Notes under the pieces: model-generated | What the model saw: only the letters and a program-made list of their open reading frames with translations | Database searches by the model: none | What the model was told of the DNA's origin: nothing | Made by a program: the position numbers and the translations under genes | Source of the DNA: a virus | Reading direction: 5' to 3' (one strand) | DNA length: 64,000 nt | Virus record (IMG/VR): IMGVR_UViG_3300047547_000041 | Coordinates: 1-64,000 of that record | In this document: positions 24,445-30,090 of the stretch, piece after piece | How positions within the stretch are numbered: position 1 is the stretch's first letter | Layout: every line of letters starts with the position of its first letter

Positions 24445-24476
24445 GTTCCTAAATAGGTATCACGTTATTTAGGAAC
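24445..24476. promoter_or_regulatory. Divergent CTAAATA late-promoter pair in a 10-bp inverted repeat
   Basis: GTTCCTAAAT (24445-24454) and ATTTAGGAAC (24467-24476) form a perfect inverted repeat. It places CTAAATA on the plus strand at 24449-24455 and on the minus strand at 24472-24466. Each is 25-30 bases before the start of the gene it faces, and each arm also supplies the AGGA Shine-Dalgarno of the opposite unit. CTAAATA resembles the T4 late -10 box TATAAATA. Confidence 0.5.
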
Positions 24477-24481
24477 ATGAT

Positions 24482-24925
24482 ATGACATGGATTTTCAACG
24501 ATAAAGAAATGGCATCACTCGAAGATTTCGAGGAAGGTACCATCGGTTTCATCTACATGATCACAAACATTGAAACCGGTAGGAAATATATCGGTAAGAA
24601 GATTCTGACAGGTGTTCGGAAGGTTCAGAGAGTTGTGAAACTCAAAACAACCGGCGAAAAGAAAAAGAAAAGTGTTCGCAAGACTGTTGAAAGTGATTGG
24701 TTGACCTATTACGGTTCATCACCAGAACTTGCAGCCGATGTTGAAAAGTTTGGCCGCGAAATCTTCAAAAGAGAAATCATTCACCTTTGCCGTAGCAAGG
24801 CCGAAATGAGCTATCTCGAAACCAGAGAAATCTTTACCCATGATTGTCTTTTGAAACCGGAAGAATACTACAACGGATGGGTAACTTGTCGCGTCACGCG
24901 CGCACACCTTAAGAATCTTCAATGA
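24482..24925 (+). CDS. GIY-YIG-type endonuclease-like protein, 147 aa
   Basis: A lone plus-strand gene inside the minus-strand block. The motif pair GFIYMITNIETGRKYIGKKI is a GIY-YIG core (GFIY...KYIG). It is followed by a basic stretch (GEKKKKSVRK), DWLTYYGSSPEL, then FKREIIHLCRSKAEMSYLET with a possible catalytic Glu. Related proteins are common in T4-like phages next to virion genes. Whether it is a mobile or a housekeeping nuclease cannot be told. Confidence 0.7.
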   Translation: MTWIFNDKEMASLEDFEEGTIGFIYMITNIETGRKYIGKKILTGVRKVQRVVKLKTTGEKKKKSVRKTVESDWLTYYGSSPELAADVEKFGREIFKREIIHLCRSKAEMSYLETREIFTHDCLLKPEEYYNGWVTCRVTRAHLKNLQ

Positions 24926-24947
24926 GAAAGGGGCCAAACGGCCCCTT
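24926..24947. terminator. Bidirectional intrinsic terminator
   Basis: AAAGGGGCC (24926-24934) and GGCCCCTTT (24939-24947) with loop AAAC. CTTTT follows on the plus side and the AAAG side gives CTTTCTCA on the minus side. It sits between the converging ends of the GIY-YIG gene and the 99-aa membrane gene. Confidence 0.8.
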
Positions 24948-24951
24948 TCTT

Positions 24952-25251
24952 TTACTTGAGCAAAACGTAAAGTGTTGCAGACATTGCACTTGCAGAATGC
25001 CACCAATAAGCGGTATGGTCTTGCCATCCCTTAGTTTTAATCTCTCGGTAGCCTTGATAGTGCAGGATGTAATACACGATACACGAAAACATCAAACCGA
25101 TTGGATCATAGTTTGCCAGAAGAATCAACATCGTGGCGAAAAACATCACGGGCCATGGATTCTTGAACTGTTGAAAGTATGTGAGAACCGCCGCGCCAAG
25201 AAATACCAACCATGAGGTGACAAGGGGGAAATAGTAAAGAATTTCAATCAT
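24952..25251 (-). CDS. Membrane protein, 99 aa
   Basis: Three hydrophobic segments: EILYYFPLVTSWLVFLGAAV, VMFFATMLILLANYDPIGLM and a last one near SASAMSATLYVLL. I chose ATG 25251 (MIEILYYF), preceded by AAAGG. It is transcribed from the spacer-hairpin promoter at 25292-25320 and ends at the bidirectional terminator. Function unknown. Confidence 0.6.
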   Translation of the reverse strand: MIEILYYFPLVTSWLVFLGAAVLTYFQQFKNPWPVMFFATMLILLANYDPIGLMFSCIVYYILHYQGYREIKTKGWQDHTAYWWHSASAMSATLYVLLK

Positions 25252-25291
25252 TGGATACCTTTCATTGTATCGGTAATTTATCGGTGAATGA

Positions 25292-25320
25292 ATTATGGCC
25301 CCGAAGGGCCATCTTGTCAA
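25292..25320 (-). promoter_or_regulatory. Spacer-hairpin promoter TTGACA-N17-CATAAT
   Basis: TTGACA (25320-25315), CATAAT (25297-25292), hairpin ATGGCCC-TTCG-GGGCCAT in the spacer. The downstream leader is only partly like the others (TTCATTCACCG). It separates thyX from the membrane gene. Confidence 0.75.
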
Positions 25321-25332
25321 GCGACTTCGAAA

Positions 25333-26271
25333 TTATTCTTCGGGGTAGTCGTGATTACGCAACAGTTGGCGAAGTTGAACCCAACGCCGGAAGTTACCGC
25401 TACACGGAATCGAGAACAGACCCTTAGAATCTCGCTTGATGTGGGTCACACCAGCATCAGTGAAATCCTGAATCGGGGTGCCCTGGTGTTCAGCGGGTGA
25501 GCTATGCGAACGTTCTTCAGTGCGCACCGGTTGATCAAGGTGCAGCTTCTGAGCAATGTCATCAGCCTTTTCAACAGAAGTGTCGTGCTTTCGATAAGAA
25601 GTCTGTGCGCAACATGACATGGAAATCTTCTTCGCGGTTTCCAAATCGATAACGTCACCACGTTCATCAAAGAAAACTTGCTTACCTGCAACGAATTGTT
25701 GATTCACATATGGAAGGTGCCATTGACCGGGCTCAAGCAGAACCGGTTCAGAATTGTTCAAAGCGGTTTCCATGAGGTGCGCCAGATAGTTAAATTCCGG
25801 TTGCGCGGCATCATGATTGCGAAGCCAGAAAAAGTTCTTCCAATCGGTTGCGGTCAGAACCATCTTTTGCATCATGATGGGTTCCAAGAATCGCCCGGCA
25901 AGTTGCTTGTGGAACTTCTTCTGATCAAGAATGGTGGCAGCGTCGATACAGTTGCCAACAAGCACACGCCAAATAGCTTTCACTTCTTCAAGTTCTTCAC
26001 CTTCAAACTGATCATCGGCACTCATGCCGGGCTTGTTGATACCCCAAAAGTTAGGTTCAAAGTAATTGCCATTTCGAATGTTTTCAATTTGCTTGGCAAG
26101 CGGAATTGCGCGAGAACTCGAACCATTCTTAGAAACCATCTTGTGCGTGTTCTATTCGGCCAAAATCGGGCGAGGGAACTCGACTTCGTATGTAACCAGC
26201 GGAACGCCAATACGCGAAATCGAATGAGCAATGATGTTTACAGAAGTCTTGTTAGGATGAAAGTTACGCAA
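25333..26271 (-). CDS. thyX: Flavin-dependent thymidylate synthase ThyX-like, 312 aa, one TAG
   Basis: Makes dTMP from dUMP with FAD and folate. The N-terminal part is PLVTYEVEFPRPILAE[TAG]NTHKM, TAG at 26152-26154, then SKNGSSSRAIPLAKQ (the SSRAIP pattern of phage ThyX), WKNFFWLRNHDAAQPEF and LGEPGQWHLPYV-like LLEPGQWHLPYV. At the TAG position family members have a hydrophobic residue, so Leu fits. No ATG is available in frame; TTG 26271 follows GGAG at 7 bases. The start is the least certain point. Confidence 0.82.
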
Positions 26272-26302
26272 TGTAATACTCCATAAATGTTGATGACGAA
26301 CT

Positions 26303-26353
26303 ATTGTACCACAGAAATGCAATGGGGCAACTAGTCCCTTAACCAGTTGCCCC
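26303..26353 (-). promoter_or_regulatory. Hairpin at the tRNA-array end plus TGTGGTACAAT promoter for thyX
   Basis: GGGGCAACT (26324-26332) and AGTTGCCCC (26345-26353) form a 9-bp hairpin downstream of the tRNA array, a likely 3' boundary although no T-tract follows. The minus-strand extended -10 TGTGGTACAAT (26313-26303) comes next, with TTGCCC 16 bases upstream inside the hairpin arm. The 160 bp from 26354 to 26513 hold no gene I can support. Confidence 0.5.
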
Positions 26354-26513
26354 AAGGGTCTTACCAATACTTCCTGCGAAGAAAAGCCTATGACGACGAT
26401 CACGGGGTTAAAATGGCCTTGTGTGTATCAACCCATCCTACACACAATTTTTTAGCGATGTTGCGCGTTACAACAAGGGAAAACGTTGCACTAAGCGTTG
26501 CTGGCCTTTCTTG

Positions 26514-26590
26514 TGGTCTTCCCGGTAGGATTCGAACCTACGACCCTCTGCTCCCAAAGCAGATGCGCTACCAGACTGCGCTACGGAAAG
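26514..26590 (-). tRNA. tRNA-Pro(TGG)
   Basis: Complete cloverleaf on the minus strand. The acceptor stem is CTTTCCG/CGGGAAG and CCA is encoded. The anticodon stem-loop is TCTGC-TTTGGGA-GCAGA, so the anticodon is TGG. The T-arm contains GGTTCGAATCC. It is the last tRNA of the array. Confidence 0.92.
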
Positions 26591-26608
26591 ACAAAACTTA
26601 AAACTTGT

Positions 26609-26693
26609 TGGTACCCCCGGTCGGAATCGAACCGACACGCCTTTCGGCGGCGCTTTTAGAGAACGCTGTGTCTACCAATTTCACCACAGGGGC
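26609..26693 (-). tRNA. tRNA-Leu(CTA): amber-decoding tRNA
   Basis: An 85-nt class II tRNA on the minus strand. The acceptor is GCCCCTG/CGGGGGT with A73 and encoded CCA. The D-arm includes GGTAGACAC, typical of tRNA-Leu. The anticodon stem is GCGTT/AGCGC around the 7-base loop CTCTAAA, so positions 34-36 are CTA, reading UAG. The variable arm is CGCC-GAAA-GGCG. Body and length match the tRNA-Leu(CAA) at 27805-27889. A73 plus the long arm argue for leucylation, which needs experimental proof. Confidence 0.92.
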
Positions 26694-26704
26694 ACACGAA
26701 CTCT

Positions 26705-26713
26705 ATTGTACCA
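26705..26713 (-). promoter_or_regulatory. Extended -10 TGGTACAAT directly before the amber tRNA
   Basis: Minus-strand TGG-TACAAT ends 12 bases before the 5' end of tRNA-Leu(CTA). It matches the TGnTAYAAT pattern of other promoters in this array. No good -35 is visible. It would allow separate transcription of the suppressor tRNA and tRNA-Pro. Confidence 0.5.
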
Positions 26714-26720
26714 GAAATTT

Positions 26721-26794
26721 TGGTGCCCATGCACGGTATCGAACCGCATTCTATGGCTTACAAAACCATTGCATCACCTTAATGCTTCACGGGC
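26721..26794 (-). tRNA. tRNA-Thr(TGT)
   Basis: The acceptor is GCCCGTG/CATGGGC with A73 and encoded CCA. The anticodon stem-loop is ATGGT-TTTGTAA-GCCAT, giving anticodon TGT. The T-arm is GCGGTTCGATACCGT. Length is 74 nt. Confidence 0.9.
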
Positions 26795-26810
26795 GTCCTA
26801 AACTTTTCAC

Positions 26811-26819
26811 ATTATACCA
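26811..26819 (-). promoter_or_regulatory. Extended -10 TGGTATAAT before tRNA-Thr
   Basis: Minus-strand TGTGGTATAAT ends 16 bases before the tRNA-Thr 5' end, in the gap after tRNA-Ser. It matches the T4 early-type core GTGnTATAAT. Confidence 0.5.
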
Positions 26820-26826
26820 CATAACT

Positions 26827-26917
26827 TGGCGGGGTGTGTGAGATTCGAACTCACGGAACGCTATTAACGTTCGCCGGTTTTCAAGACCGGTGCATTAAAC
26901 CACTCTGCCAACACCCC
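26827..26917 (-). tRNA. tRNA-Ser(TGA)
   Basis: A 91-nt class II tRNA. The acceptor is GGGGTGT/ACACCCC with G73 and encoded CCA. The anticodon stem-loop is CCGGT-CTTGAAA-ACCGG, giving TGA. A long variable arm (GAACG...CGTTC) and a T-arm GAGTTCGAATCTC are present. G73 with the long arm is the serine signature. Confidence 0.92.
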
Positions 26918-27096
26918 ATCAAATTGAATTTGCGGAACTTCCCAAAAACTTCGACGCCTTTCGGCTCCATCTAAGGGAACGTTTTAACTCGTGTTCCATC
27001 GAGATTAGCTACATTTTTGTTACCGGAGTCTAACCCGATTTCTTCGTACAGACTGCAACCATGTCTGTACTATCTAGGGACCACCTAGAACGTCAC
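26918..27096 (-). other. Structured non-coding spacer between tRNA-Asn and tRNA-Ser
   Basis: 179 bases with no gene. The minus strand has several stems: TCTAGG/CCTAGA, GTACAGAC/GTCTGTAC with a 9-base loop, GGAAC/GTTCC and GCC-GAAA-GGC. It might be a small structured RNA or a decayed tRNA or intron. I see no intact cloverleaf and no convincing group I core. Confidence 0.4.
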
Positions 27097-27171
27097 TGGC
27101 TCCGAAGGTAGGGATCGAACCTACGACCAATTGATTAACAGTCAACTGCACTACCGCTGTGCTACTTCGGA
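27097..27171 (-). tRNA. tRNA-Asn(GTT)
   Basis: The acceptor is TCCGAAG/CTTCGGA with G73 and encoded CCA. The anticodon stem-loop is GTTGA-CTGTTAA-TCAAT, anticodon GTT. The T-arm is GTAGGTTCGATCCCTAC. Length is 75 nt. It lies immediately downstream of the HNH gene. Confidence 0.9.
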
Positions 27172-27179
27172 ATTGTTTT

Positions 27180-27692
27180 TCACTTTTTTAAGAAGTAACC
27201 TCTTTTCGGAACCTCAATATCAAAATGTTGACACCACTTTTTCACGGTTACGTCTGACACGTTGTAAATGCTTGCTATTTTTGTCATTGGCATTTTCCAA
27301 ACTATATCAGAAAGTTCTTCTTTTGTTATTTGAAACTTTACTCTATCATCACTCGCACATTTTGGTGAACAATACTTTTGTTCACTTTTGTTAGTTACCT
27401 CGAAAGAAACTTTGCACTTTGTACATGCACGATATTCTTTGATTACGTTCTTATCTTCTCTATGGTGTAACGCTGCATGTTCCGAGTTTGTCATTAACAT
27501 CAAATTGCTAATATGATTGTTTTTCCTATTTCTATCAATATGATGTACACACTCGTCTGGTAGCAACAGTCTACCAATATGCTAACACATTACATAAACA
27601 TGTTCCATGACTTTACCTGCACCGTTAGCATAAATGCTTTCCGGATTATAGCAATACATGTAACCTGTTCCAACATCTTCTCTAAAAATCAT
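27180..27692 (-). CDS. HNH homing endonuclease in the tRNA array, 170 aa, one TAG
   Basis: A mobile free-standing nuclease. The HNH core is DECVHHIDRNRKNNHISNLM, then TNSEHAALHH. It is followed by a zinc knuckle (ACTKCKVSFEV ... KYCSPKCAS) and a C-terminal helix-turn-helix (MTKIASIYNVSDVTVKKWCQ). TAG at 27582-27584 lies in HVYVMC[TAG]HIGRLLLPDE, the conserved lead-in to HNH, so reading through restores a normal N terminus. It is inserted between tRNA-Asn and the Arg-like tRNA. AT-rich codon use suggests separate origin. Confidence 0.8.
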
Positions 27693-27695
27693 TTT

Positions 27696-27783
27696 TGGAC
27701 TCCCGTGGAGGTATCGAACCTCTCGACTTCCATCCTGCGGTTTAATGTCGTCGGCTTAGAAGACCGATGCGGGGACACGGGAG
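27696..27783 (-). tRNA. tRNA-Arg(TCT)-like gene without a normal D-arm, possibly degenerate
   Basis: The acceptor is CTCCCGT/ACGGGAG. The anticodon stem-loop is TCGGT-CTTCTAA-GCCGA (anticodon TCT). The T-arm is GAGGTTCGATACCTC. Only 9 bases separate acceptor and anticodon stem, leaving no room for a D-arm. An unusually large region, CGAC...GTCG with a 19-base loop, replaces the variable arm. It abuts the HNH gene, so damage by insertion or deletion is possible. Confidence 0.5.
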
Positions 27784-27804
27784 GTCTAAAAACTTAAAAC
27801 TTGT

Positions 27805-27889
27805 TGGTGCCCCGGGTCGGACTCGAACCGACACTCCTTTCGGAACCGGATTTTGAATCCGGTGCGTCTACCAATTTCACCACCGGGGC
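27805..27889 (-). tRNA. tRNA-Leu(CAA)
   Basis: An 85-nt class II tRNA. The acceptor is GCCCCGG/CCGGGGC with A73 and encoded CCA. The anticodon stem-loop is CCGGA-TTCAAAA-TCCGG, anticodon CAA. D-arm and T-arm (TGTCGGTTCGAGTCCGAC) are nearly identical to the amber tRNA at 26609, so the two are recent paralogues. Confidence 0.93.
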
Positions 27890-27934
27890 AACGTTTACAT
27901 GATACATCTGTTTGTTGGCGTCCAACACACTCAG

Positions 27935-27943
27935 ATTATACCA
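27935..27943 (-). promoter_or_regulatory. Extended -10 TGGTATAAT heading the tRNA array
   Basis: Minus-strand ATGGTATAAT lies 46 bases before the first tRNA, with a GCCGG/CCGGC hairpin just upstream. The -35 is weak. It probably drives tRNA-Leu(CAA) and onward. Confidence 0.5.
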
Positions 27944-27978
27944 TGTTTCGCCGGAATTTCACCGGCTCGTCAGAACGT

Positions 27979-28227
27979 TTATTCCTTAGACTCCTTAACG
28001 ACCAGAATCATGTTTTGCAGAACCTTTGCGCCAACTAGAACACCACTACCAAAGTCGAAAACTTCGCCAGAACCCGAAGTTGCAACTTCGTATGCCTTGA
28101 TGATCCTGCCGGTAACTTCAGCAGTTGCTGAATCCCAGGTCAAGATACTTTGACCATTGTACGAACTCACCAAGGTGATGTTGAACAGCTTTTCTTGTGC
28201 ACTGGTTTCTTGAACTTGTTCGGTCAT
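27979..28227 (-). CDS. Small hypothetical protein, 82 aa
   Basis: Not recognised. An acidic polar N terminus (MTEQVQETSAQEK) leads into a beta-rich domain (LFNITLVSSYNGQSILTWDS, GSGVLVGAKVLQNMILVVK). AAGGA precedes ATG 28227, and an extended -10 promoter lies about 40 bp upstream. Confidence 0.55.
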   Translation of the reverse strand: MTEQVQETSAQEKLFNITLVSSYNGQSILTWDSATAEVTGRIIKAYEVATSGSGEVFDFGSGVLVGAKVLQNMILVVKESKE

Positions 28228-28263
28228 TTTTTTGTCCTTATCTAAAAATGTTGTCAGAATGTA

Positions 28264-28272
28264 ATTATACCA
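28264..28272 (-). promoter_or_regulatory. Extended -10 TGTGGTATAAT
   Basis: Minus-strand TGTGGTATAAT between the 56-aa gene and the 82-aa gene. It has the TGn extension and no recognisable -35, matching the T4 early-type core. Confidence 0.5.
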
Positions 28273-28275
28273 CAG

Positions 28276-28446
28276 TTATTCACTATCCCATGCCGAAAGC
28301 ATGTCAAAATCTTCATCATCAAGCGATTCATCAAGAATTTGATCGGGGCGCTTCTTGTGCTTGGTTGCTTCCTTTTCGTCTTGTTGACGAATGATGAACG
28401 AGGGCTTGGGCGACTTGTCGGCCTTGGTATCGAACTTGTTTTGCAT
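28276..28446 (-). CDS. Small acidic/basic hypothetical protein, 56 aa
   Basis: ATG 28446 to TAA 28276. A basic, Pro/Lys-rich N-terminal half (MQNKFDTKADKSPKPSFIIR) is followed by a strongly acidic tail (DESLDDEDFDMLSAWDSE). It is probably unstructured and protein- or polymerase-interacting, from composition alone. It has its own promoter-like site upstream (28492-28503). Confidence 0.55.
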   Translation of the reverse strand: MQNKFDTKADKSPKPSFIIRQQDEKEATKHKKRPDQILDESLDDEDFDMLSAWDSE

Positions 28447-28491
28447 TTCTTTCTCGGTTGATAGTTACTGGTTACGAAATTCAATGTTTGT

Positions 28492-28503
28492 AGTGTATCA
28501 CAC
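28492..28503 (-). promoter_or_regulatory. Extended -10 GTGTGATACACT
   Basis: Minus-strand GTGTGATACACT overlaps the stop of the upstream gene and precedes the 56-aa gene by about 45 bases. It fits GTGnTAnAnT. No clear -35. Confidence 0.4.
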
Positions 28504-28941
28504 TTTTTCGAGTGCTGTATGAAGATTTGCACACAGTGATTCGACATAGTAAGTAGCATGTCCAATCTTCACACCAAAGGCCCAAACAGTGCACGGTGAG
28601 TCAAGTTCGGGGCAACCGTATGCCTTAGGGTCTTTCTTGATGATAGATGCCGGAATCTTGACAGTATTCCATTGTCCTTCACCCTGAGAATTTGCGGCAT
28701 CAACCGCTTCCTTCAGGCTTGCGCCGGTCAATGCACGGTATGTCTTCACCCATTCAACCTTGGATTGTACCACAGTTTCAACAAAAACGTTGTCCTTGGG
28801 TGAAGGGGTTTCTTCACCAACCAAAGTAACCAGTTCTCGATAGAAATCCAAAGTTTCGATGTTCAGTTCTGAAACCTTACGGTTGCTATAAATTGCCAAG
28901 ATTTCTTTGGCGACCGAATCGGGGATGTTGATGTTAGGCAT
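28498..28941 (-). CDS. Protein with ribosomal L7/L12 C-terminal-like motif, 147 aa
   Basis: The middle carries VKTYRALTGASLKEAVDAAN, the helix-turn-helix pattern 'VKxYRxxTGxxLKEAxDxV' of the ribosomal protein L7/L12 C-terminal domain. Small phage proteins with this motif are known, but their role is not. The flanking regions are unrecognised. ATG 28941 is preceded by the leader of the symmetric promoter at 28977-29005. Confidence 0.6.
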   Translation of the reverse strand: MPNINIPDSVAKEILAIYSNRKVSELNIETLDFYRELVTLVGEETPSPKDNVFVETVVQSKVEWVKTYRALTGASLKEAVDAANSQGEGQWNTVKIPASIIKKDPKAYGCPELDSPCTVWAFGVKIGHATYYVESLCANLHTALEKV

Positions 28942-28976
28942 GTTAAAACTCTTTGAAAACTTGTTAAGGTGAAGAC

Positions 28977-29005
28977 AGTGTATCAACATCTTTGAACACT
29001 GTCAA
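28977..29005 (-). promoter_or_regulatory. TTGACA-N17-TACACT promoter with symmetric arms
   Basis: TTGACA (29005-29000) and TACACT (28982-28977) lie inside the inverted repeat GACAGTGT...ACACTGTC. The leader through to the ATG (CTTCACCTTAACAAGTTTTC) is shared with the copy at 30053-30081. Confidence 0.8.
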
Positions 29006-29012
29006 GAACTTT

Positions 29013-29387
29013 TTAGCAATCCTTCATGGAATTGATGCGGTACTTGTTGATCCACTTTGTGACAACCTTATCACAACGCTTCAGCACAGCGTCAAGTTCG
29101 GTGTAGTTTTCGGCGCGAACCTTGAAATAGACTTCGCCATAAACATTGTAATCATGAACACGCGAAAACTTGTCATTAAGGAATTCGACATCAAGCATAT
29201 CCTTGAGAATTTCCGAATAAGTGACCGGATACTTCCCACTACTGTACATCTTGAACCGTGGATTGTTTTCTTCGGCTTGCAGCAAAACAAATTCCAGCCG
29301 TTGATCCCACTTGGTGCAAACGTAGAATTCGGCATAAACCGCATCACGCTTGATAGAGTTGAATTCGGTTGTTTGGGCGGAAGTCAT
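29013..29387 (-). CDS. Hypothetical early protein, 124 aa
   Basis: Not recognised. It shows FNSIKRDAVYAEFYVCTKWD, then YNVYGEVYFKVRAENYTELD, suggesting alternating strands and helices. It follows the promoter at 29419-29447 and has no TAG. Confidence 0.55.
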   Translation of the reverse strand: MTSAQTTEFNSIKRDAVYAEFYVCTKWDQRLEFVLLQAEENNPRFKMYSSGKYPVTYSEILKDMLDVEFLNDKFSRVHDYNVYGEVYFKVRAENYTELDAVLKRCDKVVTKWINKYRINSMKDC

Positions 29388-29418
29388 TTTTCAGTCCAGT
29401 GCTTGTTTCAATGACTGT

Positions 29419-29447
29419 ATTGTGAGCGAAGTCAAAAACTTTGTCAA
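29419..29447 (-). promoter_or_regulatory. TTGACA-N17-CACAAT promoter
   Basis: TTGACA (29447-29442) and CACAAT (29424-29419) lie 17 bases apart on the minus strand in the gap before the 124-aa gene. No spacer hairpin. Confidence 0.7.
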
Positions 29448-29464
29448 CAATACCCTCAAAAAAT

Positions 29465-29713
29465 TTATGGCTTTTGTTTCAGTTCTTTGAGTTGATCGCG
29501 AAGAGTTTCCACGAACTTTGTCCGCGATTCCTCGGTCATTCCTTCAGAACCGAAAATGGATTCATAGTCATCCATCATTTCCTGAATTTTACCGGTTCCG
29601 CCAGTGTACTTGACACACATCATGGTGTATCCAGCCATAGAGAAAAGCGCCATTGCTTGAAACTGATCCATCGACACGGTAACAGTCTTTTGGTCGGTAT
29701 CGAAATTTTTCAT
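29465..29713 (-). CDS. Hypothetical early protein, 82 aa
   Basis: Not recognised. It starts MKNFDTDQKTVTVSMDQFQA and is predicted helical (EESRTKFVETLRDQLKELKQ). Its ATG overlaps the upstream stop region. It is co-transcribed with the coiled-coil gene upstream. Confidence 0.5.
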   Translation of the reverse strand: MKNFDTDQKTVTVSMDQFQAMALFSMAGYTMMCVKYTGGTGKIQEMMDDYESIFGSEGMTEESRTKFVETLRDQLKELKQKP

Positions 29714-29714
29714 A

Positions 29715-30017
29715 TCATGCCTTTGGTTTGAACATGGTTGCGAGGTCATAACTGCGAATCATATCGTCAGTCATTGCGGAAATGGTTTCATGAGACAGTC
29801 CATCGCGAATCATGAACGGTTCGCAAATCTTTTCACCACCGATTTTTGTGATAGTGATGATCACTCCCGACGCCATCATGTGATCAACACTCGCTTTCTT
29901 CAAATCCCTAGCGGCAGTGTGGTAAACACTGGCCTGTTGAGACTTGGCTTCAAGCAACTTTTGTTCCAACTGCTTGACTTGTTGTTCAAGTTGCTTGGTC
30001 TTGGAAATCTTGGTCAT
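29715..30017 (-). CDS. Coiled-coil hypothetical protein, 100 aa
   Basis: The N terminus KTKQLEQQVKQLEQKLLEAK is a clear leucine-heptad coiled coil. A compact beta/alpha part follows (SGVIITITKIGGEKICEPFM). ATG 30017 follows the leader of the symmetric promoter at 30053-30081. Confidence 0.55.
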   Translation of the reverse strand: MTKISKTKQLEQQVKQLEQKLLEAKSQQASVYHTAARDLKKASVDHMMASGVIITITKIGGEKICEPFMIRDGLSHETISAMTDDMIRSYDLATMFKPKA

Positions 30018-30052
30018 GATGAAACTCTTTGAAAACTTGTTAAGGTGAAGAC

Positions 30053-30081
30053 AGTGTAGCAACATCTTTGAACACTGTCAA
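30053..30081 (-). promoter_or_regulatory. TTGACA-N17-TACACT promoter with symmetric arms
   Basis: The third copy of the cassette. TTGACA is at 30081-30076, TACACT at 30058-30053, and the inverted repeat GACAGTGT...ACACTGTC spans both boxes. Spacer and leader are almost identical to the copy at 28977. Confidence 0.8.
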
Positions 30082-30090
30082 CACATTTCT

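Noticed and set aside
26918-27096. Group I intron or tmRNA in the tRNA spacer
   Set aside because: No recognisable P7/guanosine-site core and no tRNA-like ends with a tag frame; left as an unassigned structured spacer.
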